From the NCBI GenBank assembly GCA_017438845.1, contig JAFRUO010000012.1:62001-126000 (forward strand): 64,000 nt of DNA, written 5' to 3'. The first letter of the stretch is position 1. Each line of letters opens with the position of its first letter. This document shows positions 18,778 to 26,497 of this stretch, one piece after another. Source of the DNA: Clostridia bacterium (lineage in GTDB: Bacteria > Bacillota > Clostridia > Oscillospirales > Acutalibacteraceae). A model generated the notes under the pieces. That model did no database searches and was not told the origin of the DNA. It was given only the letters and a program-made list of their open reading frames with translations. The translations under genes and the position numbers were made by a program.

Positions 18778-19236
18778 ATGGCAGATCCCGAGAAGAAAGG
18801 CTTTATTGCCGAATTTAAAGAGTTTATTATGCGCGGTAACGTAATTGACCTTGCTGTCGGCGTTATTATCGGCGGTGCCTTCGGCGCAATCGTAACAGCG
18901 TTGGTTGATAACATTATTCAGCCCCTTATAAACTCAATCGGCGGAACCGACGTTGCAGGCGCTTTCGTTCTTCCGTGGGCAAAGAACGCTGAGGACCTTG
19001 AAGCGGTTTCAATCAACTACGGCGCATTCATCAGTGCTATTATCAACTTCATCATCATTGCTCTTGTTATTTTCTGCATTGTCAAGGCTATTAACAAGGC
19101 TTCCGACAAGTTTAAGAAAAAGGAAGAGGAGGAAGAGGAAGAAACCACAAAGGTTTGCCCCTTCTGCAAATCCGAAATTGATATTGAAGCAACAAGATGC
19201 CCGCACTGCACTTCGGAGCTTGATAAAACAGAATAA
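18778..19236 (+). CDS. mscL: Large-conductance mechanosensitive channel with C-terminal zinc ribbon
   Basis: Opens under membrane tension to release solutes during osmotic downshock. The 152 residues have the conserved N-terminal helix and TM1 (FKEFIMRGNVIDLAVGVIIG), a periplasmic loop and TM2 (around ISAIINFIIIALVIFCIVKA). A run of acidic residues follows. Unusually, the C-terminus is a zinc-ribbon-like knuckle with CPFC (C127, C130) and CPHC (C141, C144) in place of a plain helical bundle. The ATG at 18778 follows AAAGGTG; a GTG 9 bp earlier overlaps that site and was not used. A strong terminator follows. Confidence 0.93.
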   Translation: MADPEKKGFIAEFKEFIMRGNVIDLAVGVIIGGAFGAIVTALVDNIIQPLINSIGGTDVAGAFVLPWAKNAEDLEAVSINYGAFISAIINFIIIALVIFCIVKAINKASDKFKKKEEEEEEETTKVCPFCKSEIDIEATRCPHCTSELDKTE

Positions 19237-19243
19237 CCCATAA

Positions 19244-19275
19244 AAAAGCAGACAGTGCATAAACTGTCTGCTTTT
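19244..19275 (+). terminator. Terminator after mscL
   Basis: A 13-bp perfect hairpin pairs 19244-19256 (AAAAGCAGACAGT) with 19263-19275, ending in TTTT. It is A/T-flanked on both sides and may work in both directions. Confidence 0.8.
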
Positions 19276-19282
19276 AAATGTT

Positions 19283-19312
19283 AAAGAGCAGGGAATGTAA
19301 GCCCTGCTTTTT
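19283..19312 (-). terminator. Terminator of prfB
   Basis: The hairpin pairs 19302-19312 with 19283-19293 (stem core GCAGGG/CCCTGC, about 11 bp with a G-T pair) and sits right after the prfB stop codon on the minus strand. The plus-strand side also ends in five T, so it could also back up mscL termination. Confidence 0.7.
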
Positions 19313-19315
19313 ACT

Positions 19316-20434
19316 TTAGTTAGAAAGATTTTTTTGGGATTCCGCTTTAAGATAAGCGTTTATAAATCCGTCAAGGTCGCCGTCCATAACAGCGTTTATA
19401 TTTCCGCTTTCAAAGTTTGTGCGGTGATCCTTAACAAGCTGATAGGGCATAAAGACATAAGATCTTATCTGGCTGCCCCAGGCGATTTCCTTTTGGTCGC
19501 CCTTGATGTCGGAAATTTTGTCAAGGTGTTCCCTTTCTTTTATTTCTATCAGCTTTGATTTAAGCATTCTCATCGCTACCTCACGGTTTTGATGCTGACT
19601 TCTTTCAACCTGACATGCAACAACGATACCTGTCGGAATATGCGTAAGTCTTACGGCTGAGGAGGTTTTGTTAACCTTCTGTCCGCCTGCGCCTGAAGAA
19701 CGGTAAACGTCCATCTTGATGTCCTCGGGTGCAATTTCAACCTCGATGGTATCGTCGATTTCCGGCATAACCTCAAGCGATGCAAAGGAAGTATGACGTC
19801 TGCCCTCAGAGTCAAACGGAGAAACGCGGACAAGTCTGTGAATACCTGTTTCACTTTTCATATAGCCGTATGCGTTTTCGCCCTCAATAAGAATACTTGC
19901 CGATTTAAGCCCTGCTTCGTCGCCGTCAAGGTAATCCAGAGTAGATACTTTAAAGCCGTGTCTTTCGCCCCAACGGCAATACATTCTGAAAAGCATTGAA
20001 GCCCAATCCTGAGCCTCTGTTCCTCCTGCGCCTGCATGGAAGGTAAGAATCGCATTTTTAGAGTCGTATTCACCGCTTAACAATGTAGAGAGCGTCATAG
20101 CTTCAAGGTCGTTTTCGAACTTTTCAACGCTTTCGTTACACTCGTCGAAAAGGCTTTCGTCCTCTTCCTCGTTTGCAAGCTCAATCATAACAAGAGCGTC
20201 ATCGTAATCCTGCCTGAGTTTTTCATATGAAGCAACCTTGTTTTTCAGTGAACTCTGACGTTTTAAGACCGTTTGAGAGTTTTTAATATCGTCCCAAAAG
20301 CCGTTTTCGGCAGTTTTTGCTTCTAATTCGGCAATTTCCTTTTTCATAGCTTCAAGACCGAGAGCATCCGCCAGGTCGTTAAGAGCGTCCTCGTGAGTTA
20401 ATAATTTTAGTCGTAATTCTTCAAACTGAAGCAT
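19316..20434 (-). CDS. prfB: Peptide chain release factor 2, without programmed frameshift
   Basis: Recognises UGA and UAA stop codons and releases the peptide. The 372-residue protein contains the RF2 anticodon-like tripeptide in VRVSPFDSEGRRH and the catalytic GGQ in SSGAGGQKVNKT. In many bacteria prfB needs a +1 frameshift at an in-frame UGA near codon 25. Here the frame runs unbroken through that place (ADALGLEAMKKEIAEL), so the autoregulatory frameshift is absent. The ATG at 20432-20434 is preceded by AAAAGGAAAAGG. Confidence 0.96.
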   Translation of the reverse strand: MLQFEELRLKLLTHEDALNDLADALGLEAMKKEIAELEAKTAENGFWDDIKNSQTVLKRQSSLKNKVASYEKLRQDYDDALVMIELANEEEDESLFDECNESVEKFENDLEAMTLSTLLSGEYDSKNAILTFHAGAGGTEAQDWASMLFRMYCRWGERHGFKVSTLDYLDGDEAGLKSASILIEGENAYGYMKSETGIHRLVRVSPFDSEGRRHTSFASLEVMPEIDDTIEVEIAPEDIKMDVYRSSGAGGQKVNKTSSAVRLTHIPTGIVVACQVERSQHQNREVAMRMLKSKLIEIKEREHLDKISDIKGDQKEIAWGSQIRSYVFMPYQLVKDHRTNFESGNINAVMDGDLDGFINAYLKAESQKNLSN

Positions 20435-20468
20435 AATATACCTTTTCCTTTTTATATAGATTTTATTT

Positions 20469-20497
20469 ATTATATAATAATAATATTAGTTGTGCAA
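20469..20497 (-). promoter_or_regulatory. prfB promoter
   Basis: On the minus strand, -35 TTGCAC at 20492-20497, a 17-bp spacer, and -10 TATAAT at 20469-20474. It lies 35 bp before the prfB start codon. Confidence 0.65.
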
Positions 20498-20516
20498 GGA
20501 TTATTTAATTCTTTTA

Positions 20517-20545
20517 TTTACAGTGAATTTAATTTTTGGTAGAAT
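20517..20545 (+). promoter_or_regulatory. Promoter of the esterase gene
   Basis: -35 TTTACA at 20517-20522, a 17-bp spacer, and -10 TAGAAT at 20540-20545. The gene starts 16 bp further on. Confidence 0.55.
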
Positions 20546-20560
20546 ATAAACGGTGATAAT

Positions 20561-21322
20561 ATGAAATATAATATTTACTCGGAAAATGAAATTAAAGAAA
20601 ACAACCGTCTTTCCAAGGTTTATCTTGAGTTTTATCCTGCAAAGGATAACGCTCCGTTTGCACTGATTTGTCCGGGCGGAGCTTATGAAATAGTTTCTGA
20701 TTTTAACGAAGGCAAGCCTTTTGCACAGGAGTTTAACAAAAGAGGGTATAATGCATTTGTACTGTTTTACAGAGTCGGCGCTGATAATGCAGACGACTTA
20801 AAGCCGGTTTATGATCTGAAAAGGGCTGTTGAGTTTATTAAGAGTAAGGCAGGGGAGTTCAGAATAAATCCTAACCGTTTTTGTCTTGTGGGAAGCAGTG
20901 CGGGAGGACATCTCTGCTCATATTTCACTGCTCGTTACAATGCTTTTGAAAGCGACATTTCTTTAAAACCCGATTGTCTTGTTCTGGCATATCCCGTAAT
21001 CACTATGTTTAAAAAAACGCACGAATTATCAAGGCGAAACTTTCTCGGCTCATTTTCTGATAATAAATATAAGCAGGCGGATGCTTCTGTTGAAAACCTT
21101 GTTAACGCTGATTTTCCGCCGACTTTTTTCTGGCATAATAAGGATGACGGCTCTGTTGATTGCATTAATTCCTTGCTTTTAAAAGAGGCACTTGAAAAAT
21201 ACGGGGTTCCGAATGAATGCTTGCTTTTTGAAAAGGGCGGGCACGGCATCGGGCTTGCAGAAGGCTATGAGGCTGAGGGCTGGATGACAAAAGCAATTGA
21301 CTTTGCCGATAAATATTTATAA
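20561..21322 (+). CDS. Alpha/beta hydrolase (acetyl-esterase-like)
   Basis: A 253-residue single-domain hydrolase of the carbohydrate acetyl-esterase/BD-FAE-like group. It shows the oxyanion loop LICPGGAY near residue 43, the nucleophile elbow VGSSAGGH near residue 112, a candidate acid in the NKDDGSVD segment, and the catalytic histidine in EKGGHGIGL near the C-terminus. There is no signal peptide, so it acts in the cytoplasm. A role in deacetylating imported sugars is possible but inferred. It is a single-gene unit with its own promoter and a terminator. Confidence 0.8.
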   Translation: MKYNIYSENEIKENNRLSKVYLEFYPAKDNAPFALICPGGAYEIVSDFNEGKPFAQEFNKRGYNAFVLFYRVGADNADDLKPVYDLKRAVEFIKSKAGEFRINPNRFCLVGSSAGGHLCSYFTARYNAFESDISLKPDCLVLAYPVITMFKKTHELSRRNFLGSFSDNKYKQADASVENLVNADFPPTFFWHNKDDGSVDCINSLLLKEALEKYGVPNECLLFEKGGHGIGLAEGYEAEGWMTKAIDFADKYL

Positions 21323-21341
21323 TTATTTTGTAATAAAAATT

Positions 21342-21367
21342 GCCGCAGTTTTTACTGCGGCTTTTTT
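21342..21367 (+). terminator. Terminator after the esterase gene
   Basis: The 8-bp hairpin GCCGCAGT/ACTGCGGC (21342-21349 with 21354-21361) is followed by TTTTTT. The stop codon of the convergent small gene lies inside this hairpin, so the two transcripts share it. Confidence 0.85.
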
Positions 21368-21597
21368 ATTGAAAATATCCATTCTATTGCCTTTACGAGT
21401 CCGTCGTTGCTAAGCTCAAACATTTCTTCTGTAATATCCTCGGCAAGCTCGTAGCAAAGGTCTTTATGCCACACACTCGCTTTAAGCTTATCTTCTTCGT
21501 AGGTAATTCTGTACCTGAAGCTATCGCCCTCGCTGCCTGTAAAGGTGTTCTTTTGAATAAAATATGATATTTCGGGAAAATCGTAACCGTTAATCAT
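21352..21597 (-). CDS. Small hypothetical protein (81 aa)
   Basis: I do not recognise this family. The protein is acidic and soluble with no membrane segment, and the sequence (SYFIQKNTFTGSEGDSFRYR, then LAEDITEEMFELSNDGL) suggests a small alpha/beta fold. Support for it being real is the well-placed AAGAGG 8 bp before the ATG and its neat end in a shared terminator. It lies downstream of the M28 peptidase on the same strand, but a strong hairpin separates them. Confidence 0.6.
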   Translation of the reverse strand: MINGYDFPEISYFIQKNTFTGSEGDSFRYRITYEEDKLKASVWHKDLCYELAEDITEEMFELSNDGLVKAIEWIFSIKKPQ

Positions 21598-21621
21598 TTT
21601 ATAAACCTCTTAAAAAATATA

Positions 21622-21657
21622 AATTAAGACCGAAAAGAAGTCTTTTCGGTCTTAATT
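21622..21657 (-). terminator. Long perfect hairpin after the M28 peptidase gene
   Basis: A 17-bp inverted repeat (21622-21638 with 21641-21657; core AAGACCGAAAAGA) stands 6 bp after the peptidase stop codon. The minus-strand flank is T-rich (TTAATTTATATTTTT), so it probably ends or attenuates transcription before the 81-aa gene. Confidence 0.7.
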
Positions 21658-21663
21658 ATTTAA

Positions 21664-23046
21664 TCAGTGATTAACACCGTTAAAACCGTTCTGCTCCTGG
21701 AATTTGCCGATTTTATCGATAACGCCGAGAACAACATCTAAGCCCTTTTCAACTGTTTCGGGTTCGAAGCGCTCGGGCATATCGCGCCATGTGTGATAGT
21801 AATAGGTAAGAATGGGATTCTGAGCCGCAAAGGTAACGGATTTAATTCCTGCTCTTGTCATAGGAGTTGAATCGCATCCGCCGACCGGGTTATGAATGCA
21901 GCCTTTTGTTTTTGATTCTATCTGCATTTCTGCAAAAGTATCCTTGAACATCTGCTCAAGATCCTTGTCAAAACGGCACATCTGCCAGTCGTCTTTAATA
22001 ACAACCTCAAAGTAGTCCTTGTCTGCAACAGAGTCAATGTTGATGTTCCAGCAGTTCTCCATCTTGTGCTCTTTAGCAAAGTACATTGAGCCTCTGAGGC
22101 CTGCTTCTTCAGAGCCGACGTTAAGGTCAATAATTCTTGCGCCTTTGGGCATTTTGTCGGGATTTTCCTTAAAGTACTTAATAACGGCATAGCTTAAGCC
22201 GATACCCGTTGCGTTGTCCATAGCGCCTCTTGAAGCGTTCTCCTCGTGGGGGTCGTTCCACATAATAACGAAAGAGCTTCCGATAGCGGTAATAAGGGGA
22301 AGTATAAGAAGGCAGGTATTAAAAACATTAAAGGAAGTACTGTTTTTAATGTTATTAGCCCAAGTGTACATTTTGCTTGCCCACTCGGCAGCAAAGGCAT
22401 AGCCTGATTCGTCAAGACCGAAGGTGGTTGAAAGAATCTGAGCGCCGTAGAAAATCGACATGAAAATCGCAATACCTACAAGCAGGAAAACGCAAACGGC
22501 GCCGAAGCCTACCTTGCCGTATGTAGCTATAATGCCGACAATCGGCTTATCCTTATGTCTGTAAGCATGCTCGGAATGTCTCCAGCACCAGCTGGTATCC
22601 GTATGACCTGAAAGAACAATCGTGTAATTATAGTTGCCGTCCTCGGGAAGAAGCTCGCCGTAGGTGTTGCAGGAAACCTTCTGCGGGAAGAACATATCAA
22701 ACCATGTCTTGTAAAGGAAGCAACTGAAAACAAGCCAGATAACAAAGCAGATGCCTGCAAGCGCCATTCCAAACCAGATGTAGGCATTGTTAAGCGCAAA
22801 GTAAACCAAAGCGCTCATAATAAGTCCGAAATAACCTGCATAAGGAATACCGCCGATAGAAGAACGGGGAGAAACCGCAAATTCCTCCTTGTGCGGGGTG
22901 ATTCCGATTTCACGAAGCTTGTCAGCCATATAGTCGTGAAATTTATGTTCGCCCTCTGAGCCGGGAAGACGTGAGCCGATTTTGTGCGCCGCATCGTTAA
23001 CAATTTCGTTAGCGACGTCACTGTACTTTTTTGTTTCTAAAGACAT
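21664..23046 (-). CDS. Membrane-embedded M28-family zinc aminopeptidase-like protein
   Basis: A 460-residue protein with the dinuclear-zinc M28 residues: His/Asp in VLSGHTDTSW, the bridging Asp in AMDNATGIG, the Glu pair in VGSEEAGLRGS, the Asp in NIDSVADK, and the final His in YYYHTWRDMPE. Four or five hydrophobic segments interrupt the peptidase part: around FGLIMSALVYFAL and ICFVIWLVFSCF before the HTD motif, VCVFLLVGIAIFMSIF and LLILPLITAIGSSFVIMW after it. The catalytic domain is thus split around the membrane helices. The start at 23044-23046 is chosen because GGAGGTAGG lies just upstream; a longer in-frame start lacks one. The substrate is unknown. Confidence 0.8.
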   Translation of the reverse strand: MSLETKKYSDVANEIVNDAAHKIGSRLPGSEGEHKFHDYMADKLREIGITPHKEEFAVSPRSSIGGIPYAGYFGLIMSALVYFALNNAYIWFGMALAGICFVIWLVFSCFLYKTWFDMFFPQKVSCNTYGELLPEDGNYNYTIVLSGHTDTSWCWRHSEHAYRHKDKPIVGIIATYGKVGFGAVCVFLLVGIAIFMSIFYGAQILSTTFGLDESGYAFAAEWASKMYTWANNIKNSTSFNVFNTCLLILPLITAIGSSFVIMWNDPHEENASRGAMDNATGIGLSYAVIKYFKENPDKMPKGARIIDLNVGSEEAGLRGSMYFAKEHKMENCWNINIDSVADKDYFEVVIKDDWQMCRFDKDLEQMFKDTFAEMQIESKTKGCIHNPVGGCDSTPMTRAGIKSVTFAAQNPILTYYYHTWRDMPERFEPETVEKGLDVVLGVIDKIGKFQEQNGFNGVNH

Positions 23047-23087
23047 ATATCCTACCTCCAAAAGTATTGTTAAAAAATACATATAAA

Positions 23088-23116
23088 ATTTTATTTCATT
23101 TTACAAGAAAAATCAA
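23088..23116 (-). promoter_or_regulatory. Promoter of the M28 peptidase gene
   Basis: On the minus strand, -35 TTGATT at 23111-23116, a 17-bp spacer, and -10 TAAAAT at 23088-23093. Confidence 0.5.
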
Positions 23117-23187
23117 GGCTTATTTTAAAATTTTAGTTAATATAATATAATTTTTCAGATAATGTTTATTTAATGAAAAATTAACAC

Positions 23188-23216
23188 TTGATTTTACGGA
23201 AGGTTTATATTATAAT
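23188..23216 (+). promoter_or_regulatory. tRNA-Pro promoter
   Basis: -35 TTGATT at 23188-23193, a 17-bp spacer, and -10 TATAAT at 23211-23216, placed 18 bp before the tRNA 5' end. Confidence 0.65.
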
Positions 23217-23234
23217 ATCAAAGCACGAAAAAAA

Positions 23235-23311
23235 CGGGGCGTGGCGAAGTTTGGTATCGCGCTTGGTTCGGGACCAAGAGGCCGCTGGTTCAAGTCCAGT
23301 CGCTCCGACCA
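23235..23311 (+). tRNA. tRNA-Pro (anticodon CGG)
   Basis: The acceptor stem pairs CGGGGCG with CGCTCCG (7 bp including one G-T). A D-arm with GCGA/TCGC, an anticodon stem CTTGG/CCAAG with loop TTCGGGA giving anticodon CGG, and a T-arm CTGGTTCAAGTCCAG follow. CCA is encoded at 23309-23311. Confidence 0.95.
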
Positions 23312-23316
23312 TAAAT

Positions 23317-23344
23317 AAAAGGCAGCCTTTTTTGGCTGTCTTTT
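23317..23344 (+). terminator. Terminator after tRNA-Pro
   Basis: An 11-bp hairpin pairs 23317-23327 (AAAAGGCAGCC) with 23334-23344 (GGCTGTCTTTT) around a T6 loop, just after the CCA end. Confidence 0.85.
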
Positions 23345-23361
23345 ATTTAATATTTGAAATT

Positions 23362-23426
23362 CGATTGGACTTGAACCGGCACAGTCCATGTTTTGCGGTA
23401 CGCCGAAGGCGGAGCAAAACGGACAT
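23362..23426 (+). repeat. tRNA-trailing element, Pro copy (inverted T-arm plus 46-nt hairpin module)
   Basis: 23362-23380 is an inverted copy (17 of 19) of the tRNA-Pro T-arm segment at 23284-23302. It is directly followed by a 46-nt module (23381-23426), 36 of 46 identical to 45582-45627 on the minus strand behind tRNA-Ser. The module folds as GTCC...GGAC outside, TTTTGC/GCAAAA in the middle, and CGCC-GAA-GGCG at the tip, and here is followed by seven T. Two base pairs change in a compensatory way between the copies (T-A to C-G, C-G to T-A), which supports a conserved structure. Function unknown. Confidence 0.75.
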
Positions 23427-23432
23427 ATTTTT

Positions 23433-23618
23433 TTATCTTGTAACAATTACATGTCCTTCGGAATCAAGCAGGGGAGTGATTCCGCCTGCATAGCCCGATT
23501 TCCAGACAATGTAGTTTACACCCGTTACGGTGTCGACCAATATTTGACGCATTCCTTCGTCCTTTATCTGTCCGCCTTCTTTTAAAATTACTTTAAATCT
23601 GTTTTCTTCTTTTGACAT
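23433..23618 (-). CDS. DUF6440-like small protein (61 aa)
   Basis: A 61-residue protein with the features I associate with DUF6440: RFKVILKEGG at the N-terminus, ILVDTVTGVNYIVWKSGYAGG in the middle (abbreviated) and GITPLLDSEG near the end. The function is unknown. GGAGGAAAAT precedes the ATG. It lies 28 bp after the GPH transporter gene on the same strand, so the two are probably co-transcribed. Its 3' end abuts the tRNA-Pro trailing element. Confidence 0.75.
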   Translation of the reverse strand: MSKEENRFKVILKEGGQIKDEGMRQILVDTVTGVNYIVWKSGYAGGITPLLDSEGHVIVTR

Positions 23619-23646
23619 ATTTTCCTCCTGAGTTTATCCGCTTGAA

Positions 23647-25119
23647 TTAAAGCAGCTTTTCAAAGCCCTCAGTGCTGTATTCCTCGCCCTTTCTCTTCTT
23701 GTCAAGCTGTACCATAAGAGCGTCAAATCTCTTTCTTGTCATCGGATATACGAAAAGGCAAATGATTGAAACACCGAGGATAATTGCAGGAATAATAGTT
23801 GATATGTTCTCCATACCGTTTATAATTCCTTCATCGGTAACCTTTGTAAACAGCGACTCTTTGCCTGCAACGTCCGCAGAGCTGTCATAGCCGTAAAGGC
23901 TTAAGAGCTGTCCCGCCATAAGTATTCCGAATGCGGAACCGAATTTCTGAATAAACTGCGGTAAGGCGGTAATTGCGCTTTCTTTTCTTTCTCCTGTTTT
24001 GAATTCGTCAAGCTCAACAAGGTCGTAGCCCATTGAATAAAACAGAGTCCAGAAGGTACCGTTTGCGATTCCGAGCGCAACGGGGCTTAACACGCACATT
24101 ATTTTAAAGGAACCTACCGTGAAATCCAGTCCGATTACTTTAATTAAAATCTCAAATACGAATATTCCCGAAAGGAAAATAAGGCAGGCGGTACGTCTGT
24201 CCTTTTTCTTGGCGAGCTTTTCAACTATCGGTACGGTAATCGCCATTGAAACAATCAGTGAAAGAATAACGATAACTATTCCCGTATCATATTCCATTCC
24301 GATACAGTCAATTACCATATAGGTAAGGTTTGACTGAATCATTGAGCTCATAGCAAGATAGAAGAATACAAAAAGCAAAAACCACTTTGTAGGCTTTAAT
24401 CTTAAAATGCTTCCGAAGGATTTGAAGGTCGAAATAATCGAAAGCTTCGGTTTCGGATCGCCCTCTGCAAGCGGCTTGGGAACATAAACGCCTTCAAGCG
24501 ATTTACAGCAAATAAAGCCGAGGATAACGGCAAGAATGCTGATTATTGCGGCGATTACCGCATAAGAATTGCTTTCGTATTTTTTGCCGAGAAGTATAGC
24601 CACTGTCGGTACAAGTGCGGGAAGAATGTTACCGAGACCGACGCATGCGGCATTAAGCAGTGACGAAAGTGAACGAATAGCGGTTCTCTCATCATAATCC
24701 TCGGTAATTTCAGCGACAATTGCATAATAGGGAATTGAATACATGGTGTAGAAAATCCAGATAAGCATTGAAATTACGGTGTAGAGGATAATTTTGGGAG
24801 CCTGGGAAGAGAAGCCTGCCCCGATACTTGTCCACGCCGCTATGAAGCATACGGCAAGAGGAACTATTGATATTTTCATTATACGGTTTTTGTTAACACC
24901 GGGCTTATCGGTATAATTGCCGATAATCGGGTCGGTAACCGCGTCCCATGCAATTGAAAGAAAGATAATTATTGAGCTGTAGCTCGGTTTAATGCCTACA
25001 ATTTCATTAAGAAAGGTAAGGTAATATGTGTAAAACATATTGTAGCATAACGATTCCGTAAAAATGCCGAAGCAATATCCGAGCTTTTTTTTGCCCGTAA
25101 GCTTTGATTTAGTGCTCAT
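23647..25119 (-). CDS. GPH-family sugar/cation symporter (MFS)
   Basis: A 490-residue membrane protein with about 12 hydrophobic segments. The N-terminal KLGYCFGIFTESLCYNMFYT and WDAVTDPIIGNYTDK match the glycoside-pentoside-hexuronide:cation symporter family (MFS_2). These carriers import glycosides such as melibiose, xylosides or glucuronides with Na+ or H+. The substrate cannot be read from the sequence. AGGAGGCATTTT precedes the ATG at 25117-25119. It is divergent from the folC/alpha-mannosidase operon, so a link to host glycan sugars is possible but inferred. Confidence 0.85.
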   Translation of the reverse strand: MSTKSKLTGKKKLGYCFGIFTESLCYNMFYTYYLTFLNEIVGIKPSYSSIIIFLSIAWDAVTDPIIGNYTDKPGVNKNRIMKISIVPLAVCFIAAWTSIGAGFSSQAPKIILYTVISMLIWIFYTMYSIPYYAIVAEITEDYDERTAIRSLSSLLNAACVGLGNILPALVPTVAILLGKKYESNSYAVIAAIISILAVILGFICCKSLEGVYVPKPLAEGDPKPKLSIISTFKSFGSILRLKPTKWFLLFVFFYLAMSSMIQSNLTYMVIDCIGMEYDTGIVIVILSLIVSMAITVPIVEKLAKKKDRRTACLIFLSGIFVFEILIKVIGLDFTVGSFKIMCVLSPVALGIANGTFWTLFYSMGYDLVELDEFKTGERKESAITALPQFIQKFGSAFGILMAGQLLSLYGYDSSADVAGKESLFTKVTDEGIINGMENISTIIPAIILGVSIICLFVYPMTRKRFDALMVQLDKKRKGEEYSTEGFEKLL

Positions 25120-25149
25120 AAAATGCCTCCTTTAATAAACACTATGTTA

Positions 25150-25177
25150 ATTTTATCACTTTAAAAAAATTTGTAAA
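25150..25177 (-). promoter_or_regulatory. Promoter of the GPH symporter gene
   Basis: On the minus strand, -35 TTTACA at 25172-25177, a 16-bp spacer, and -10 TAAAAT at 25150-25155. Confidence 0.45.
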
Positions 25178-25196
25178 GATTAATTAATAAAAACAT

Positions 25197-25224
25197 TTGA
25201 ATAAATCTACTGTTATGGTATACT
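25197..25224 (+). promoter_or_regulatory. Promoter of the folC operon
   Basis: -35 TTGAAT at 25197-25202, a 16-bp spacer, and -10 TATACT at 25219-25224, 17 bp before the folC start codon. Confidence 0.55.
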
Positions 25225-25241
25225 AATCACGAGGTGAGTAA

Positions 25242-26480
25242 ATGTTAAGCTACGTTCAAACACTTGAATATATACATTCTCTTTTAAAGTTCGGAATAAA
25301 GCCCGGACTTGAAAGGATAAATGCTTTACTTAATGAGCTCGGAAACCCTCAGGACGGTCTTAAATATATCCATGTAGCAGGGACAAACGGCAAGGGTACG
25401 ACATCTACGATGATTTCAAATATTTTAACTCACTCGGGCAAGAAAACAGGACTGTTTACCTCGCCGTATGTATTTGATTTTTGTGAACGCATACAGATAG
25501 ACTCAAGGAACATTGACAAGGATGATCTGTGCATTTATGCAGAAAAGGTAAAGGCGGCTGCGGACAGACTTACAAAAAAAGATCTCGGACCGACAGAGTT
25601 TGAATTTATTACAGCTTTGGCTTTGCTGTATTTTAAAGAAAAAAACTGTGATTATGCAGTCCTTGAGGTAGGGCTCGGCGGCAGGCTTGACAGTACGAAT
25701 ATAATTAAAAACCCGACTGCCTGTATTATTACCTCGGTAAGCCTTGACCATATGCAGGTTTTAGGGAACACTATTAAGGAAATTGCCGCCGAGAAGTGCG
25801 GAATAATTAAACCTTTTAGTAATGTAGTAACAACATCATTACAGAATAAAGAGGCTTTAGAGGTAATTAAGCAAACCGCTTTAAATAATAAAGCTCATCT
25901 TACGGTTGCTGATTATGACAGTCTAAAAATTTTAAAAGAGGATATAAGCGGAACAGAGTTTTGTTATAAAGATAATAACTATAGAATTAATCTATTGGGT
26001 GAGCATCAGCTTGAAAACACAATCGGTGTTATTGAAGCGGCTAAGCTCATAGACGGAATAAGCGCTGACGATATTAAATACGGTCTTTCCGAAACGCTAA
26101 TGCACGGCAGGATGGAGCTTATTGACAGCTGTACTTTGATTGACGGCGGTCATAACGAAGAATGTGCAGAGGCTTTAAGGAATGTTATCAATAAATATTT
26201 AGGAAATAAAAAAATCACACTGTTAATCGGAATGATGGCTGACAAAGCAACGGAAAAATATCTTGAAAAGCTTTTGCCTCTTTGCTCAAGCGCAGTGTTT
26301 ACAAAGCCTTGCAATCCGAGAAGCGAGGAGCCCGAGAGGCTCGGAAAAATCGCCGAAAAATATAATATTAAAATTTTGCTTGAAAATAATCCTAAAATAG
26401 CTTATGATAAAGCCAAATCAAGCAGTGAATTTTTAATAGTTTGCGGCTCGTTTTATCTTTTATCCGATATTTTTAATTAA
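25242..26480 (+). CDS. folC: Folylpolyglutamate synthase / dihydrofolate synthase
   Basis: Adds glutamate to folates (and to dihydropteroate), keeping them in the cell and active. The 412-residue Mur-ligase-type protein has the ATP loop HVAGTNGKGTTS near residue 44, the LFTSPYVFDFCERIQI segment, and VLEVGLGGRLDSTN with metal ligands. GAGGTGAG precedes the ATG. It is the first gene of an operon whose later genes are unrelated to folate. thyA, folA and the purine operon elsewhere in the window use its products. Confidence 0.94.
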   Translation: MLSYVQTLEYIHSLLKFGIKPGLERINALLNELGNPQDGLKYIHVAGTNGKGTTSTMISNILTHSGKKTGLFTSPYVFDFCERIQIDSRNIDKDDLCIYAEKVKAAADRLTKKDLGPTEFEFITALALLYFKEKNCDYAVLEVGLGGRLDSTNIIKNPTACIITSVSLDHMQVLGNTIKEIAAEKCGIIKPFSNVVTTSLQNKEALEVIKQTALNNKAHLTVADYDSLKILKEDISGTEFCYKDNNYRINLLGEHQLENTIGVIEAAKLIDGISADDIKYGLSETLMHGRMELIDSCTLIDGGHNEECAEALRNVINKYLGNKKITLLIGMMADKATEKYLEKLLPLCSSAVFTKPCNPRSEEPERLGKIAEKYNIKILLENNPKIAYDKAKSSSEFLIVCGSFYLLSDIFN

Positions 26481-26497
26481 TTTGCGGAGGTATTAAC

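Noticed and set aside
23188..23493. An open frame running through tRNA-Pro and the trailing element, and a similar one at 50225-50431 through tRNA-Arg
   Set aside because: They consist of tRNA and hairpin sequence, have no ribosome binding site and no protein similarity.
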